This document shows, piece by piece, positions 7,851 to 14,617 of a stretch of 21,770 bases of DNA. Every line of letters begins with the position of its first letter. The first letter of the stretch is position 1. Where the stretch lies: the NCBI GenBank assembly GCA_016932075.1, contig JAFGDP010000076.1:1-21770 (forward strand). The letters are read 5' to 3'. A model generated the notes under the pieces. It did not search any database. It was not told the DNA's origin and worked only from the letters and a program-made list of their open reading frames with translations. Source of the DNA: Chitinispirillaceae bacterium (lineage in GTDB: Bacteria; Fibrobacterota; Chitinivibrionia; Chitinivibrionales; Chitinispirillaceae). The translations under genes and the position numbers were made by a program.

Positions 7851-10800
7851 ATGAATCAGACGACAACCATCCTGCTTACTCTTTTCAACGGAAACGATAC
7901 TGCTGTAGGCACTTCGCATCAGACGTGCGAGTTAAAATTGAAAAAAGGTTCTGCGCACGTTTTAGAAATGGAAGATGTGTTATTCCATCACAACAGTGCG
8001 GTCATGATGCCGGATAATCCTAAGGATTCACCCGGCAGTACGGCGACTAAGCAGCAGAAAAAAGTATCGGGTGTTCGCGCTCTATCGTTGGTATTCAGGC
8101 AGCATCAAACGTACCCTGAGCAGAAAGTACTGCTCGCAGGTCATGCCGACCGATCGGGTGATCCTAAAACCAATTTTGAAATATCCGGGTTGCGCGCGCA
8201 GAATGTGCTGTTTTTATTACAGGGCAAACGAAGCGAATGGGCTGATATTTGTGTTAAAAAGCATAAAATTGAAGATTACCAGCAAATTCTCGTGTACTTT
8301 GCAAAAGAAATGAGTTGGGACTGTAATCCCGGCGATATAAACGATCAGTGGAATAAAACAACCAAACAGGCGATCGCGAATTTCATTACCCTCTATAATT
8401 ATAGTTTTGCCTATAAGCCAGCAGATGCAATGCTCGAAGATTCCTTGCTTGATACTGTTAAAGGAAAAGGCGACAAGAAATGGCCCAAGGATCTTTGGGA
8501 GGCAGTATTTGATTTTTATGAGCACGATCTGATATTGGCAACGACAGGGAAACATACGCCGGATGAGGCTTTCAATAAACTTCGCTCTTCTCTTGATTTC
8601 GTCGACCCAACAATACCGTTTGTAGCATGCGGCGAGTCTTTCCCAATCAGCCAGGATGCGAAGCAAAATTACCGGTCCCAACAGGACCGTCGCGTCGAGA
8701 TACTTTTTTTCGAAAAAGGCGAAGTACCACAGCTTGAATGTCCTGCCCGTGTTTCTTCTATTCATACTGAGGATGAATGTCCGATATACAACAAGCTGTT
8801 TTACAATTTTACCTATATTGCGCCTGAATCCTATTTCACTGCTCTATATCATTTTAAATTCGTTTTTTATGACAAAATATCAAAAGATTTTTCACCGGTA
8901 CCGGAAGGACTGAAAATAAAGGCCTGGAAAGAAGGTTCTACCGAGCTTGAGGTCTTTACGCAATATAATAGCGGAAGCGGTATATATGAATTAACGGTAA
9001 AAGGAATTACCAATAGTCCGAGGGAACCTGCAATTCATTTTTCCTTTTTAAATGAAGGATTATGGATCTACACCAAAGATACAACCTCACCGGCAAAATG
9101 TATAACCAAGATGTCTGATGTCGACCCTGCAAAGCCGAAGGATCCGCTGACACGAGAGGCTATTAATTCACTGCCGAGCGCCGAACATGAATGTTATTAT
9201 GAGTTGCCAAAAAAATGGGATTCTCGGAACTGGCTCTGTTCGTTGAGTGGCACTAGTGGTGAGAGCACTGATTACCTGCTGAAAGCTACCTCGGCTTCCG
9301 ACCCTATTATATTCAACCTCGATGCCATCGTTTTGGTCGATGATAAAGGAACGCAAAGCATTCATGACATTGAATACGATACAACGTTAAAAAGGGAGAA
9401 TAAGGTAAATCTCAGCTCCGAATCAAGAATCGCGTTACTCTATTTGGATCATGGCGATTCCAATAAACTGAAGATTCACAAAGAACGTGCTGATGCCCGG
9501 CACTATTCATCAATGCCTTTCGATAAAAATTTTATAAATGACGTTCCCCAGGCCGTGAGCAGAGTCGTGTATTTCAATAATGCATTCTATGACATCACCT
9601 GGAAACGAACAGCACCGCTTGACGCTGATATTGCCGATGCAAATAAGAAATATGTCTGTGGTGCCCGGTCGGCAATTCTCGAAGACTCAGATGTTCATGT
9701 AAAGAATATGGTATGCGTCAATCTGTCCACTGGCGCTCCTGCGAATGACTATGCCCAGAGCTGGTGCGGAAATTATGAATTGCATTTTCTGGATGCATGT
9801 GGTGTTTTAAAAGACCAGCCGCTCTCCTATCTGCTTATTTACTGGAACTGCCGGTTTGTTCCCGATGCAACTAATCCGGCGGGAGCCGGGGATATTGCCA
9901 ACTGGATTAAGGATGGCATGGTGAATTCAATGACATGTTCCAACCGTCCGTACATTATCAGTAAAAAGACCGGTTCCTGCAACCGGTTGATCAGGCCGTT
10001 TCATTATTACGAAGCAAAGCCCAACAATAGAAATGGAAAGCATAAGTGTACGGTAGGGGTCACCACTGATGATGATGATTGGATGCTTCCTGTAAAAGCG
10101 CGCTTTTGTGACAAAAGTTATACGTTTCGCCCTGGATATTATGGGCCGGATACCGTCGCCGATGTAGATGGGACTATGGCCAAACCACTCATGAGCGCTC
10201 ATGAAATGGGGCATGCAACCGGACATTTTGATGACTATTTGTATGATCTTGAAAATGGCGGATACACATACAGTGGCGTAGCTTCTTTTTCTCAGCCGTA
10301 TACCGCTCCGGGTGGTCCATATAATCTGGACACGGCAGCCCGGATGAAGGTTTGCAGACTGCCGCGCATGCGCGACTTATGGCATTTTGTAAATTGGCTG
10401 AACGATGATGCAAAAACGGGCAAGCCACTCAATAAGTTTTTGGATAATTCCTCTTATAAAATGGCATACACTTTCAATGATCCGAAAACTAAAAGCTCAA
10501 GAACTATAGAATTAAATCTGGATGATTCGCGCTACCGTGATACGTGCACGCCCACCTTTCAAACCCTGCTTTTCAATGGCTTTGGAAGCAATAATGTTGA
10601 CCTTTTGCTTTATAAACTTGGTGGCGGTGAGACGGCAGAGACCGTGGTGTCAAAGTATTTATTCAACGGCATTCTCGTTATTAATATTAAAATAGGGGTA
10701 AAGTTTATAGATGTTGCTGCTAATTCGGATCGAAAGGATTGGATAAAAACATTTGTTCTGGGTCCTCTGAATGATCTTAATAAGAAGTATTATCTGAAAG

Positions 10801-11114
10801 CATCGTCAAAAAATAGTTTCGAAAAAACACTCATTAGTATTACTCCCTATTTTTCTATTTACAGCAGTGCCAATCCTCCTTCAAGTGCCCATTTTGGTAT
10901 AGTTGTTAATGATTCATTAAGTGATGAAATAAGCACTCATAAAAATGTTGTTTCGGTAAAACACATGGTAAAAGGAATCGAAATAATAAGGTATTTTTTC
11001 GGGCTAAACCATAATTCTTCAGATAAACTGACCAAGGACGCCTTTGCCAGTGTCGCGTCATGGATTGGTCATAAGGATCGAGCAAATGGAACTTTCACAG
11101 TGGAAGATATTTAA
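7851..11114 (+). CDS. Metzincin-type metalloprotease effector with OmpA/peptidoglycan-binding module
   Basis: This is 1087 residues from the ATG; a GTG five codons upstream (7836) is an alternative start, and neither has an ideal ribosome binding site. Residues about 38-310 form an OmpA-C-like plus peptidoglycan-binding module. GHADRSG contains D100, and R115 in GLRAQ follows; these are the positions that contact diaminopimelate in the OmpA family. The module ends with RRVEILFF and a DECPIY motif. A long beta-rich middle region includes ELPKKWDSRNW. Near the C-terminus lies HEMGHATGHFDDY (H784, E785, H788, D794), matching the metzincin zinc motif HExxHxxGxxD with Asp as third ligand, as in snapalysin. 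The start lies 32 bases after the PAAR gene and the 3' end overlaps the propeller gene. The likely role is a spike-delivered protease acting in the target envelope (inference). There is no signal peptide, as expected for injected cargo. Confidence 0.8.
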   Translation: MNQTTTILLTLFNGNDTAVGTSHQTCELKLKKGSAHVLEMEDVLFHHNSAVMMPDNPKDSPGSTATKQQKKVSGVRALSLVFRQHQTYPEQKVLLAGHADRSGDPKTNFEISGLRAQNVLFLLQGKRSEWADICVKKHKIEDYQQILVYFAKEMSWDCNPGDINDQWNKTTKQAIANFITLYNYSFAYKPADAMLEDSLLDTVKGKGDKKWPKDLWEAVFDFYEHDLILATTGKHTPDEAFNKLRSSLDFVDPTIPFVACGESFPISQDAKQNYRSQQDRRVEILFFEKGEVPQLECPARVSSIHTEDECPIYNKLFYNFTYIAPESYFTALYHFKFVFYDKISKDFSPVPEGLKIKAWKEGSTELEVFTQYNSGSGIYELTVKGITNSPREPAIHFSFLNEGLWIYTKDTTSPAKCITKMSDVDPAKPKDPLTREAINSLPSAEHECYYELPKKWDSRNWLCSLSGTSGESTDYLLKATSASDPIIFNLDAIVLVDDKGTQSIHDIEYDTTLKRENKVNLSSESRIALLYLDHGDSNKLKIHKERADARHYSSMPFDKNFINDVPQAVSRVVYFNNAFYDITWKRTAPLDADIADANKKYVCGARSAILEDSDVHVKNMVCVNLSTGAPANDYAQSWCGNYELHFLDACGVLKDQPLSYLLIYWNCRFVPDATNPAGAGDIANWIKDGMVNSMTCSNRPYIISKKTGSCNRLIRPFHYYEAKPNNRNGKHKCTVGVTTDDDDWMLPVKARFCDKSYTFRPGYYGPDTVADVDGTMAKPLMSAHEMGHATGHFDDYLYDLENGGYTYSGVASFSQPYTAPGGPYNLDTAARMKVCRLPRMRDLWHFVNWLNDDAKTGKPLNKFLDNSSYKMAYTFNDPKTKSSRTIELNLDDSRYRDTCTPTFQTLLFNGFGSNNVDLLLYKLGGGETAETVVSKYLFNGILVINIKIGVKFIDVAANSDRKDWIKTFVLGPLNDLNKKYYLKASSKNSFEKTLISITPYFSIYSSANPPSSAHFGIVVNDSLSDEISTHKNVVSVKHMVKGIEIIRYFFGLNHNSSDKLTKDAFASVASWIGHKDRANGTFTVEDI

Positions 11115-12348
11115 TAAGCGAATATATAAATGGTCTATTGTAATTTCAATCTTTATTGCAGGGATAGTTTGTACATTTTCAGATATTGATGCAAAGCACA
11201 CTGTAAGTAATAAGAACAGGAAAAATATTATGAACCTTTTATATCCGATGTTGTATGGTAATACCCTTAAAAACAGCTTGGTTCCTGTATCCGTGTTGGC
11301 AAAAGGTCAAATTACGTGGCGGAAATTATTTGTTGAACAGAATATAGGATCGTTACCCTGCTTACTCGTAGCAGATAGCCAAATATTTATCGTTTTTTCT
11401 CAAAAAATAATCTCATACAATGCTGACGGGGAAAAACTATGGGAAAAACCCAAATGGGGGGACTCACCCGCTATACTATGGGGGAATCGTATTTATTTTG
11501 AGGAAGGAGAATATGGGGGCAGGCATTTGGTTTCAGTGAGTAATGATGGCGAAATCAATGTTATCAAAGAGAATATCGCATGTGAAAAAGAAAAAGTTGT
11601 GTATCTGGAACCTGAAATAAATAGTTACATAGGATGCGTGCTAATGACCCAGAGACAGAAACCTGATGAATCAGGCAAGCTTAAAACAATACCGCCATAC
11701 TATGCTATTTTCAGCAAACAATATGCAGCTAAATGGGGCTCAGTATGGATTTCGGAAGGCTTTGAAAACATGGTGGTCTCTCCATTGCATTTGAAAAAGC
11801 AAAACCAGTTGGTGATATTCCTTGAAGGTCATTTTAAAACGTATAATTCTGCGACAAAAAATAAAAACGCCGAATTACTTCAACAAGCAACATATCAATT
11901 CGAGAAAATTATCAATGCCAGCGCTGACAACACAGGCACACTTTATCTCCTTGGCGAAAAGAAAAAACAAATATGGCTTATTGCCTGCGATATTCATGGT
12001 AAGCCTTTATGGAAGTGGACGCATGAAGGATTATCATCTTTTTCTCCTACACCTCCCGCGTGCACCCCGAAAAAAGAAGTCATTATTTTTGGAAACAACT
12101 CTATATATGGTGTTGTCGAAGGTAAAACCGAGTGGGAACTAAAAACGGGATTAAACAAACCATCATATATTACCACTGATTCAGAGGGTGTTATCCTCCT
12201 TGCCGCAGAGTCAAAGTTGTTTTGTGCAAAACGTGATAATGTGCATTTTGAGGTCGAAATAGATTCGGACATAATCGCTCCTCCAGTTGTCGACCAAAAA
12301 GGTCATGTCTATTTACTTACTCGAACAGAAATTGTGAAAATCAATTAA
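11086..12348 (+). CDS. Membrane-anchored PQQ-like beta-propeller protein (candidate immunity)
   Basis: This is a 420-residue protein from the ATG at 11086, chosen because AAGG lies about 9 bases upstream; a longer frame from 11044 lacks such a signal. It overlaps the end of the metzincin gene by 29 bases, so the two are probably translationally coupled. An N-terminal hydrophobic segment (WSIVISIFIAGIVCTF) preceded by Lys/Arg is a signal anchor that would place the rest outside the inner membrane. The remainder is repeated beta-propeller blades of PQQ/WD40-like type: GEKLWEKPKWG, GKPLWKWTHEG and GKTEWELKTG, each followed by hydrophobic strands. It has no catalytic motif. Propeller proteins can bind proteins, so with this position an immunity or accessory role against the adjacent protease is plausible but unproven. 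It shares the AT-rich composition of the metzincin gene. Confidence 0.7.
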   Translation: MELSQWKIFNKRIYKWSIVISIFIAGIVCTFSDIDAKHTVSNKNRKNIMNLLYPMLYGNTLKNSLVPVSVLAKGQITWRKLFVEQNIGSLPCLLVADSQIFIVFSQKIISYNADGEKLWEKPKWGDSPAILWGNRIYFEEGEYGGRHLVSVSNDGEINVIKENIACEKEKVVYLEPEINSYIGCVLMTQRQKPDESGKLKTIPPYYAIFSKQYAAKWGSVWISEGFENMVVSPLHLKKQNQLVIFLEGHFKTYNSATKNKNAELLQQATYQFEKIINASADNTGTLYLLGEKKKQIWLIACDIHGKPLWKWTHEGLSSFSPTPPACTPKKEVIIFGNNSIYGVVEGKTEWELKTGLNKPSYITTDSEGVILLAAESKLFCAKRDNVHFEVEIDSDIIAPPVVDQKGHVYLLTRTEIVKIN

Positions 12349-12362
12349 GGAATATAATCCCT

Positions 12363-12794
12363 ATGCCTACCAACAACCTCTTCTCCCTCCCCCTTCCCGA
12401 CACCTGGAAGGAAACCACGGTCTTCACCTTTGAAGGACCGCACGACTCAGGGGTGCAGCACAATCTGGTGCTGGTCATTGATCAGAACGTGCCGAAAAAG
12501 ATCGAGCTTGCCGAATATGCAAAGACACAATTCGGTACGAACAAGGAGGTGCTGCCCGGGTTTGCGCTGATTCAGGAGATGGAAAAACGGCTCGTGAGCG
12601 GGTATGATGCGTACGAGATCATTTATAAATACGCGCCGTCCGACGATCAGGTGCTGTTTCAGAAGCAGACGTTTATGATTATTGAAGGAAAAGGATATAT
12701 CTTCACCTCGACCTTTTCCAAAAAGACCTTGCAGACCATTGCGGTTGAGGTTGATCAGATTATTGCCAATTTCAGACCGTTGAAGATTGCGTAA
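12363..12794 (+). CDS. DUF1795 (DcrB/Eag-like) effector chaperone
   Basis: This is a 143-residue cytoplasmic protein with no signal peptide. Its pattern matches the DUF1795/DcrB family: an N-terminal PDTWKETTVFTF strand, a middle FALIQEMEKRLVSGYDAYEIIYKY, FQKQTFMIIEGKGYIFTSTF, then a C-terminal helix ending FRPLKI. In type VI loci, small DUF1795 proteins are Eag chaperones that hold the N-terminal part of PAAR/Rhs effectors before loading. AAGGA precedes the ATG at about 10 bases, and only 14 bases separate it from the propeller gene. No classical prePAAR transmembrane effector is visible here, so its client is uncertain; the PAAR protein or the hydrophobic N-terminus of the 288-residue protein downstream are possibilities. 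Its GC content returns toward that of the flanks. Confidence 0.8.
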   Translation: MPTNNLFSLPLPDTWKETTVFTFEGPHDSGVQHNLVLVIDQNVPKKIELAEYAKTQFGTNKEVLPGFALIQEMEKRLVSGYDAYEIIYKYAPSDDQVLFQKQTFMIIEGKGYIFTSTFSKKTLQTIAVEVDQIIANFRPLKIA

Positions 12795-12809
12795 GAAACA
12801 GGGAAACCG

Positions 12810-13730
12810 ATGGAAACCCGGAATTTCAGGAACAGGAAAAATATCCGGTTATGGAACTGGGATTATACGAGTCCCGGCGCCTATTTTATTACCCTGTGCG
12901 TTTATGATCGGGAATACCTGTTCGGGGAGGTTTGCGCGGGTAAAATGCTGCTTAATCAATTCGGTGAGATCGCGGACGCCTGCTGGCGGAAAATTTCCGC
13001 TATCCGGACCAATGTCCGGCTGGACGAATATATCGTGATGCCGAACCATATTCACGGAATTTTGATCCTGAAACCGTCTTTCGTTGGGGCGACCGATCCG
13101 GTCGCCCGTGAAGGAGAAGAGAGGGAATTATTACTGGCGACCGATCCGGTCGCCCGTGAAGGGAAAGGGAAGAATCCGTCGGTAGCGACCTCCCGGAATA
13201 TCCGCGATAATGGGAATCCAGGTTTTTCGGATAGTTCAAATTTTTCCCTGGGTTTCGTTGGGGCGACCGATCCGGTCGCCCGTGAAGGAGAAGAGAGGGA
13301 ATTATTACTGGCGACCGATCCGGTCGCCTATCATGAAGAGAAAAGAGAATTAAACCGGTCGATTGGATCAGTCGCCCCGACTCGCGAAGAGAAAGAAAGA
13401 GAACGGGCGACTGGATCAGTCGCCCCGACGAAGAATAAAAGAAACGATACGGAGTATCAGCCTAACGGACCGATGCCTGGATCAGTCGGCGCTATTATCG
13501 GACAGTACAAATCCGCTGTTACGAAGCAGATTAATACTTCCCGGAATACGCCGGGAAAAGGCGTCTGGCAAAGGGATTATTTTGACCATATCGGGAGGGA
13601 TGATCGGGAGTTATATAGGATCAGGCAATATATTCGAAATAATCCTATGCAATGGGAATGTGACGAAGAAAATACACGGCGATCCTCGCCTCGTTATGTA
13701 GCTTTGCCCGATCCACAGAGGCAATTATGA
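12810..13730 (+). CDS. REP-associated tyrosine transposase (RAYT, IS200-like Y1) with repeat-filled insert
   Basis: This is a 306-residue HUH/Y1 transposase of the RAYT type. The N-terminal core (NWDYTSPGAYFITLCVYDREYLFG) leads to the HUH motif MPNHIHGIL with H80 and H82. The C-terminal core (GSVGAIIGQYKSAVTKQIN, then GVWQRDYFDHIGRDDREL) leads to RQYIRNNPMQW, where Y274 matches the catalytic Tyr in E. coli RAYT (Y115 by memory of that protein). RAYTs cut and join single-stranded REP hairpins. Between the halves, residues about 89-223 are an extra segment encoded by REP-like hairpins in both orientations, all in frame. The gene sits inside the effector operon, 15 bases after the DUF1795 gene, and its TGA overlaps the next ATG (ATGA). 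It may be active or domesticated; both halves of the catalytic core look intact. Confidence 0.88.
   Translation: METRNFRNRKNIRLWNWDYTSPGAYFITLCVYDREYLFGEVCAGKMLLNQFGEIADACWRKISAIRTNVRLDEYIVMPNHIHGILILKPSFVGATDPVAREGEERELLLATDPVAREGKGKNPSVATSRNIRDNGNPGFSDSSNFSLGFVGATDPVAREGEERELLLATDPVAYHEEKRELNRSIGSVAPTREEKERERATGSVAPTKNKRNDTEYQPNGPMPGSVGAIIGQYKSAVTKQINTSRNTPGKGVWQRDYFDHIGRDDRELYRIRQYIRNNPMQWECDEENTRRSSPRYVALPDPQRQL
13079..13154 (+). repeat. 76-base direct repeat, copy 1 (contains two REP-like hairpins)
   Basis: This block is identical over 76 bases to 13253-13328. It contains hairpins at 13087-13107 (GGGCGACC-GATCC-GGTCGCCC) and 13136-13154 (GGCGACC-GATCC-GGTCGCC). It lies within the RAYT coding sequence and encodes VGATDPVA followed by LATDPVA. 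Confidence 0.9.
13083..13429. repeat. REP-like hairpin cluster in both orientations
   Basis: There are six stem-loops. Four have arms GGCGACC/GGTCGCC around a GATCC loop (see the 76-base repeats). Two are in the opposite orientation with a GGATC loop: 13357-13377 (imperfect left arm) and 13405-13425 (GGGCGACT/AGTCGCCC). The cluster starts with GTTGGGGCGACCGATCC (13083-13099) and ends with GGATCAGTCGCCCCGAC (13413-13429), which are inverted repeats of each other at 15 of 17 positions. A partial unit, GGATCAGTCGGC, lies at 13479-13490 in the conserved RAYT core. The form matches REP/BIME elements mobilised by RAYTs, but here they are coding. Confidence 0.85.
13253..13328 (+). repeat. 76-base direct repeat, copy 2 (contains two REP-like hairpins)
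   Basis: This is an exact copy of 13079-13154, offset by 174 bases (58 codons), so the reading frame is kept. Its hairpins are at 13261-13281 and 13310-13328. Perfect identity implies a recent duplication or gene conversion. Confidence 0.9.
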
Positions 13731-14593
13731 ACGCCCCCTACACAAAACCCTCCGGCCAGGCGCACAAGATACAGGTGCAGTCCGCTCTTATCTACGCACT
13801 CTGGGCGTGCGGCAGGGCATGGGCTGATTCGGACGCGCCCTTTATCGTGAAGACCGCGCTGGTCGGCAATGGCGCGGAAGTCAAGATCAAGCTCGTGAAC
13901 AGCTCAGGCAAGACCCTGGCAAAGACAAGCGAAAAGATCCACAGCAACTACCTTCGCGCAGCCATTCCCATTCCATCGAATGTGAAACTGGGTGATATGC
14001 TGTTGCTTGAGGTGGAGCTGCCCAAGCACCGTCTTTCAGTGGAATCAAACCAGGTGCCGGCAGGCCCGTCGCTCAAGCCCAAAAGCATGAAATGGAGCAG
14101 CAAGGAGACCAAACGCGGGTACCTGCTCAAGCTGCAGGCGCAGTTTGTGGACCTGCCGGACAACACCGAGGCGGAGGTGACCATCTATGAGTATGATAAG
14201 GACGGCAGCCACGATCCGCTCATCACCCTGCCGACCGTCATAAAAAACAGCACGCTCGATCTTTCCTGGGAGTATCAGTACCATGACGGGACCGACCAGA
14301 TTCCTACGCAAAACGACCTGAAGCCATACCAGAAAAACTACCGGCAGCCGCAGTATTTTTACGTGATCGAGATCGACGGGTGCAGGATCGGGACAAAGCA
14401 GGAGAGCGGGCTGGTGAAGTTCAACGACGCGATTGCGCTCTCCCTTGTGGATCCCGACGGCACGCCTCGCGCGAACGAGACCTATAAGATAACCCTTCCT
14501 GACGGCACTGAGAAAAAAGGAACGCTTGATGCCAATGGCAAGGCCACGATCGAAATGCCGCCGGGCCCTTTTACCGTGGAATACGGGGTGTAG
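13727..14593 (+). CDS. T6SS-associated Ig-like/transthyretin-like adaptor protein
   Basis: This is a 288-residue protein. The ATG overlaps the RAYT stop (ATGA), with AGAGG a few bases upstream. The N-terminus has a short hydrophobic stretch (ALIYALWACGRAW), then Ig-like beta domains: residues about 40-110 (FIVKTALVGNGAEVKIKLV) and about 118-235 (GYLLKLQAQFVDLPDN, EVTIYEYDKDG, LDLSWEYQY). The last 55 residues (IALSLVDPDG, YKITLPDGTEKKGTLDANGKATIEMPPG) form the same transthyretin-like module found at the C-terminus of the PAAR protein here. I know this architecture from proteins near VgrG/PAAR genes and from VgrG C-termini, where it probably attaches cargo to the spike. A role as adaptor between the spike and the large downstream effector is inferred. 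It has no enzyme motif. Confidence 0.72.
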   Translation: MNAPYTKPSGQAHKIQVQSALIYALWACGRAWADSDAPFIVKTALVGNGAEVKIKLVNSSGKTLAKTSEKIHSNYLRAAIPIPSNVKLGDMLLLEVELPKHRLSVESNQVPAGPSLKPKSMKWSSKETKRGYLLKLQAQFVDLPDNTEAEVTIYEYDKDGSHDPLITLPTVIKNSTLDLSWEYQYHDGTDQIPTQNDLKPYQKNYRQPQYFYVIEIDGCRIGTKQESGLVKFNDAIALSLVDPDGTPRANETYKITLPDGTEKKGTLDANGKATIEMPPGPFTVEYGV

Positions 14594-14617
14594 TATGGCG
14601 GCCGGAGCGACCGGATA

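Larger units (their letters stand above)
7630..12350. other. AT-rich segment, probable acquired effector cassette
   Basis: GC content was counted by hand on sample 60-base lines: 63% at 7201-7260, 52% at 7561-7620, 40% at 7621-7680, 40% at 7741-7800, 30% at 10681-10740, 42% at 11881-11940, then 55-58% at 12421-12480 and 12541-12600 (45% in between), and 73% at 16381-16440. The AT-rich stretch covers the last domain of the PAAR gene, the metzincin gene and the propeller gene, and ends at the gap before the DUF1795 gene. No direct repeats or attachment sites were found at its edges, so homologous recombination within a shared domain fits better than site-specific integration (inference). Confidence 0.6.

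Noticed and set aside
10200..10238. Gluzincin (HExxH plus distant Glu) reading of the protease motif
   Set aside because: The Gly at position 8 and Asp at position 11 of HEMGHATGHFD fit the metzincin HExxHxxGxxD pattern better, although the Met-turn could not be placed with certainty.
13083..13429. CRISPR-like repeat array
   Set aside because: Repeats are irregularly spaced, occur in both orientations and lie in frame inside a transposase gene; there are no uniform spacers and no cas genes.
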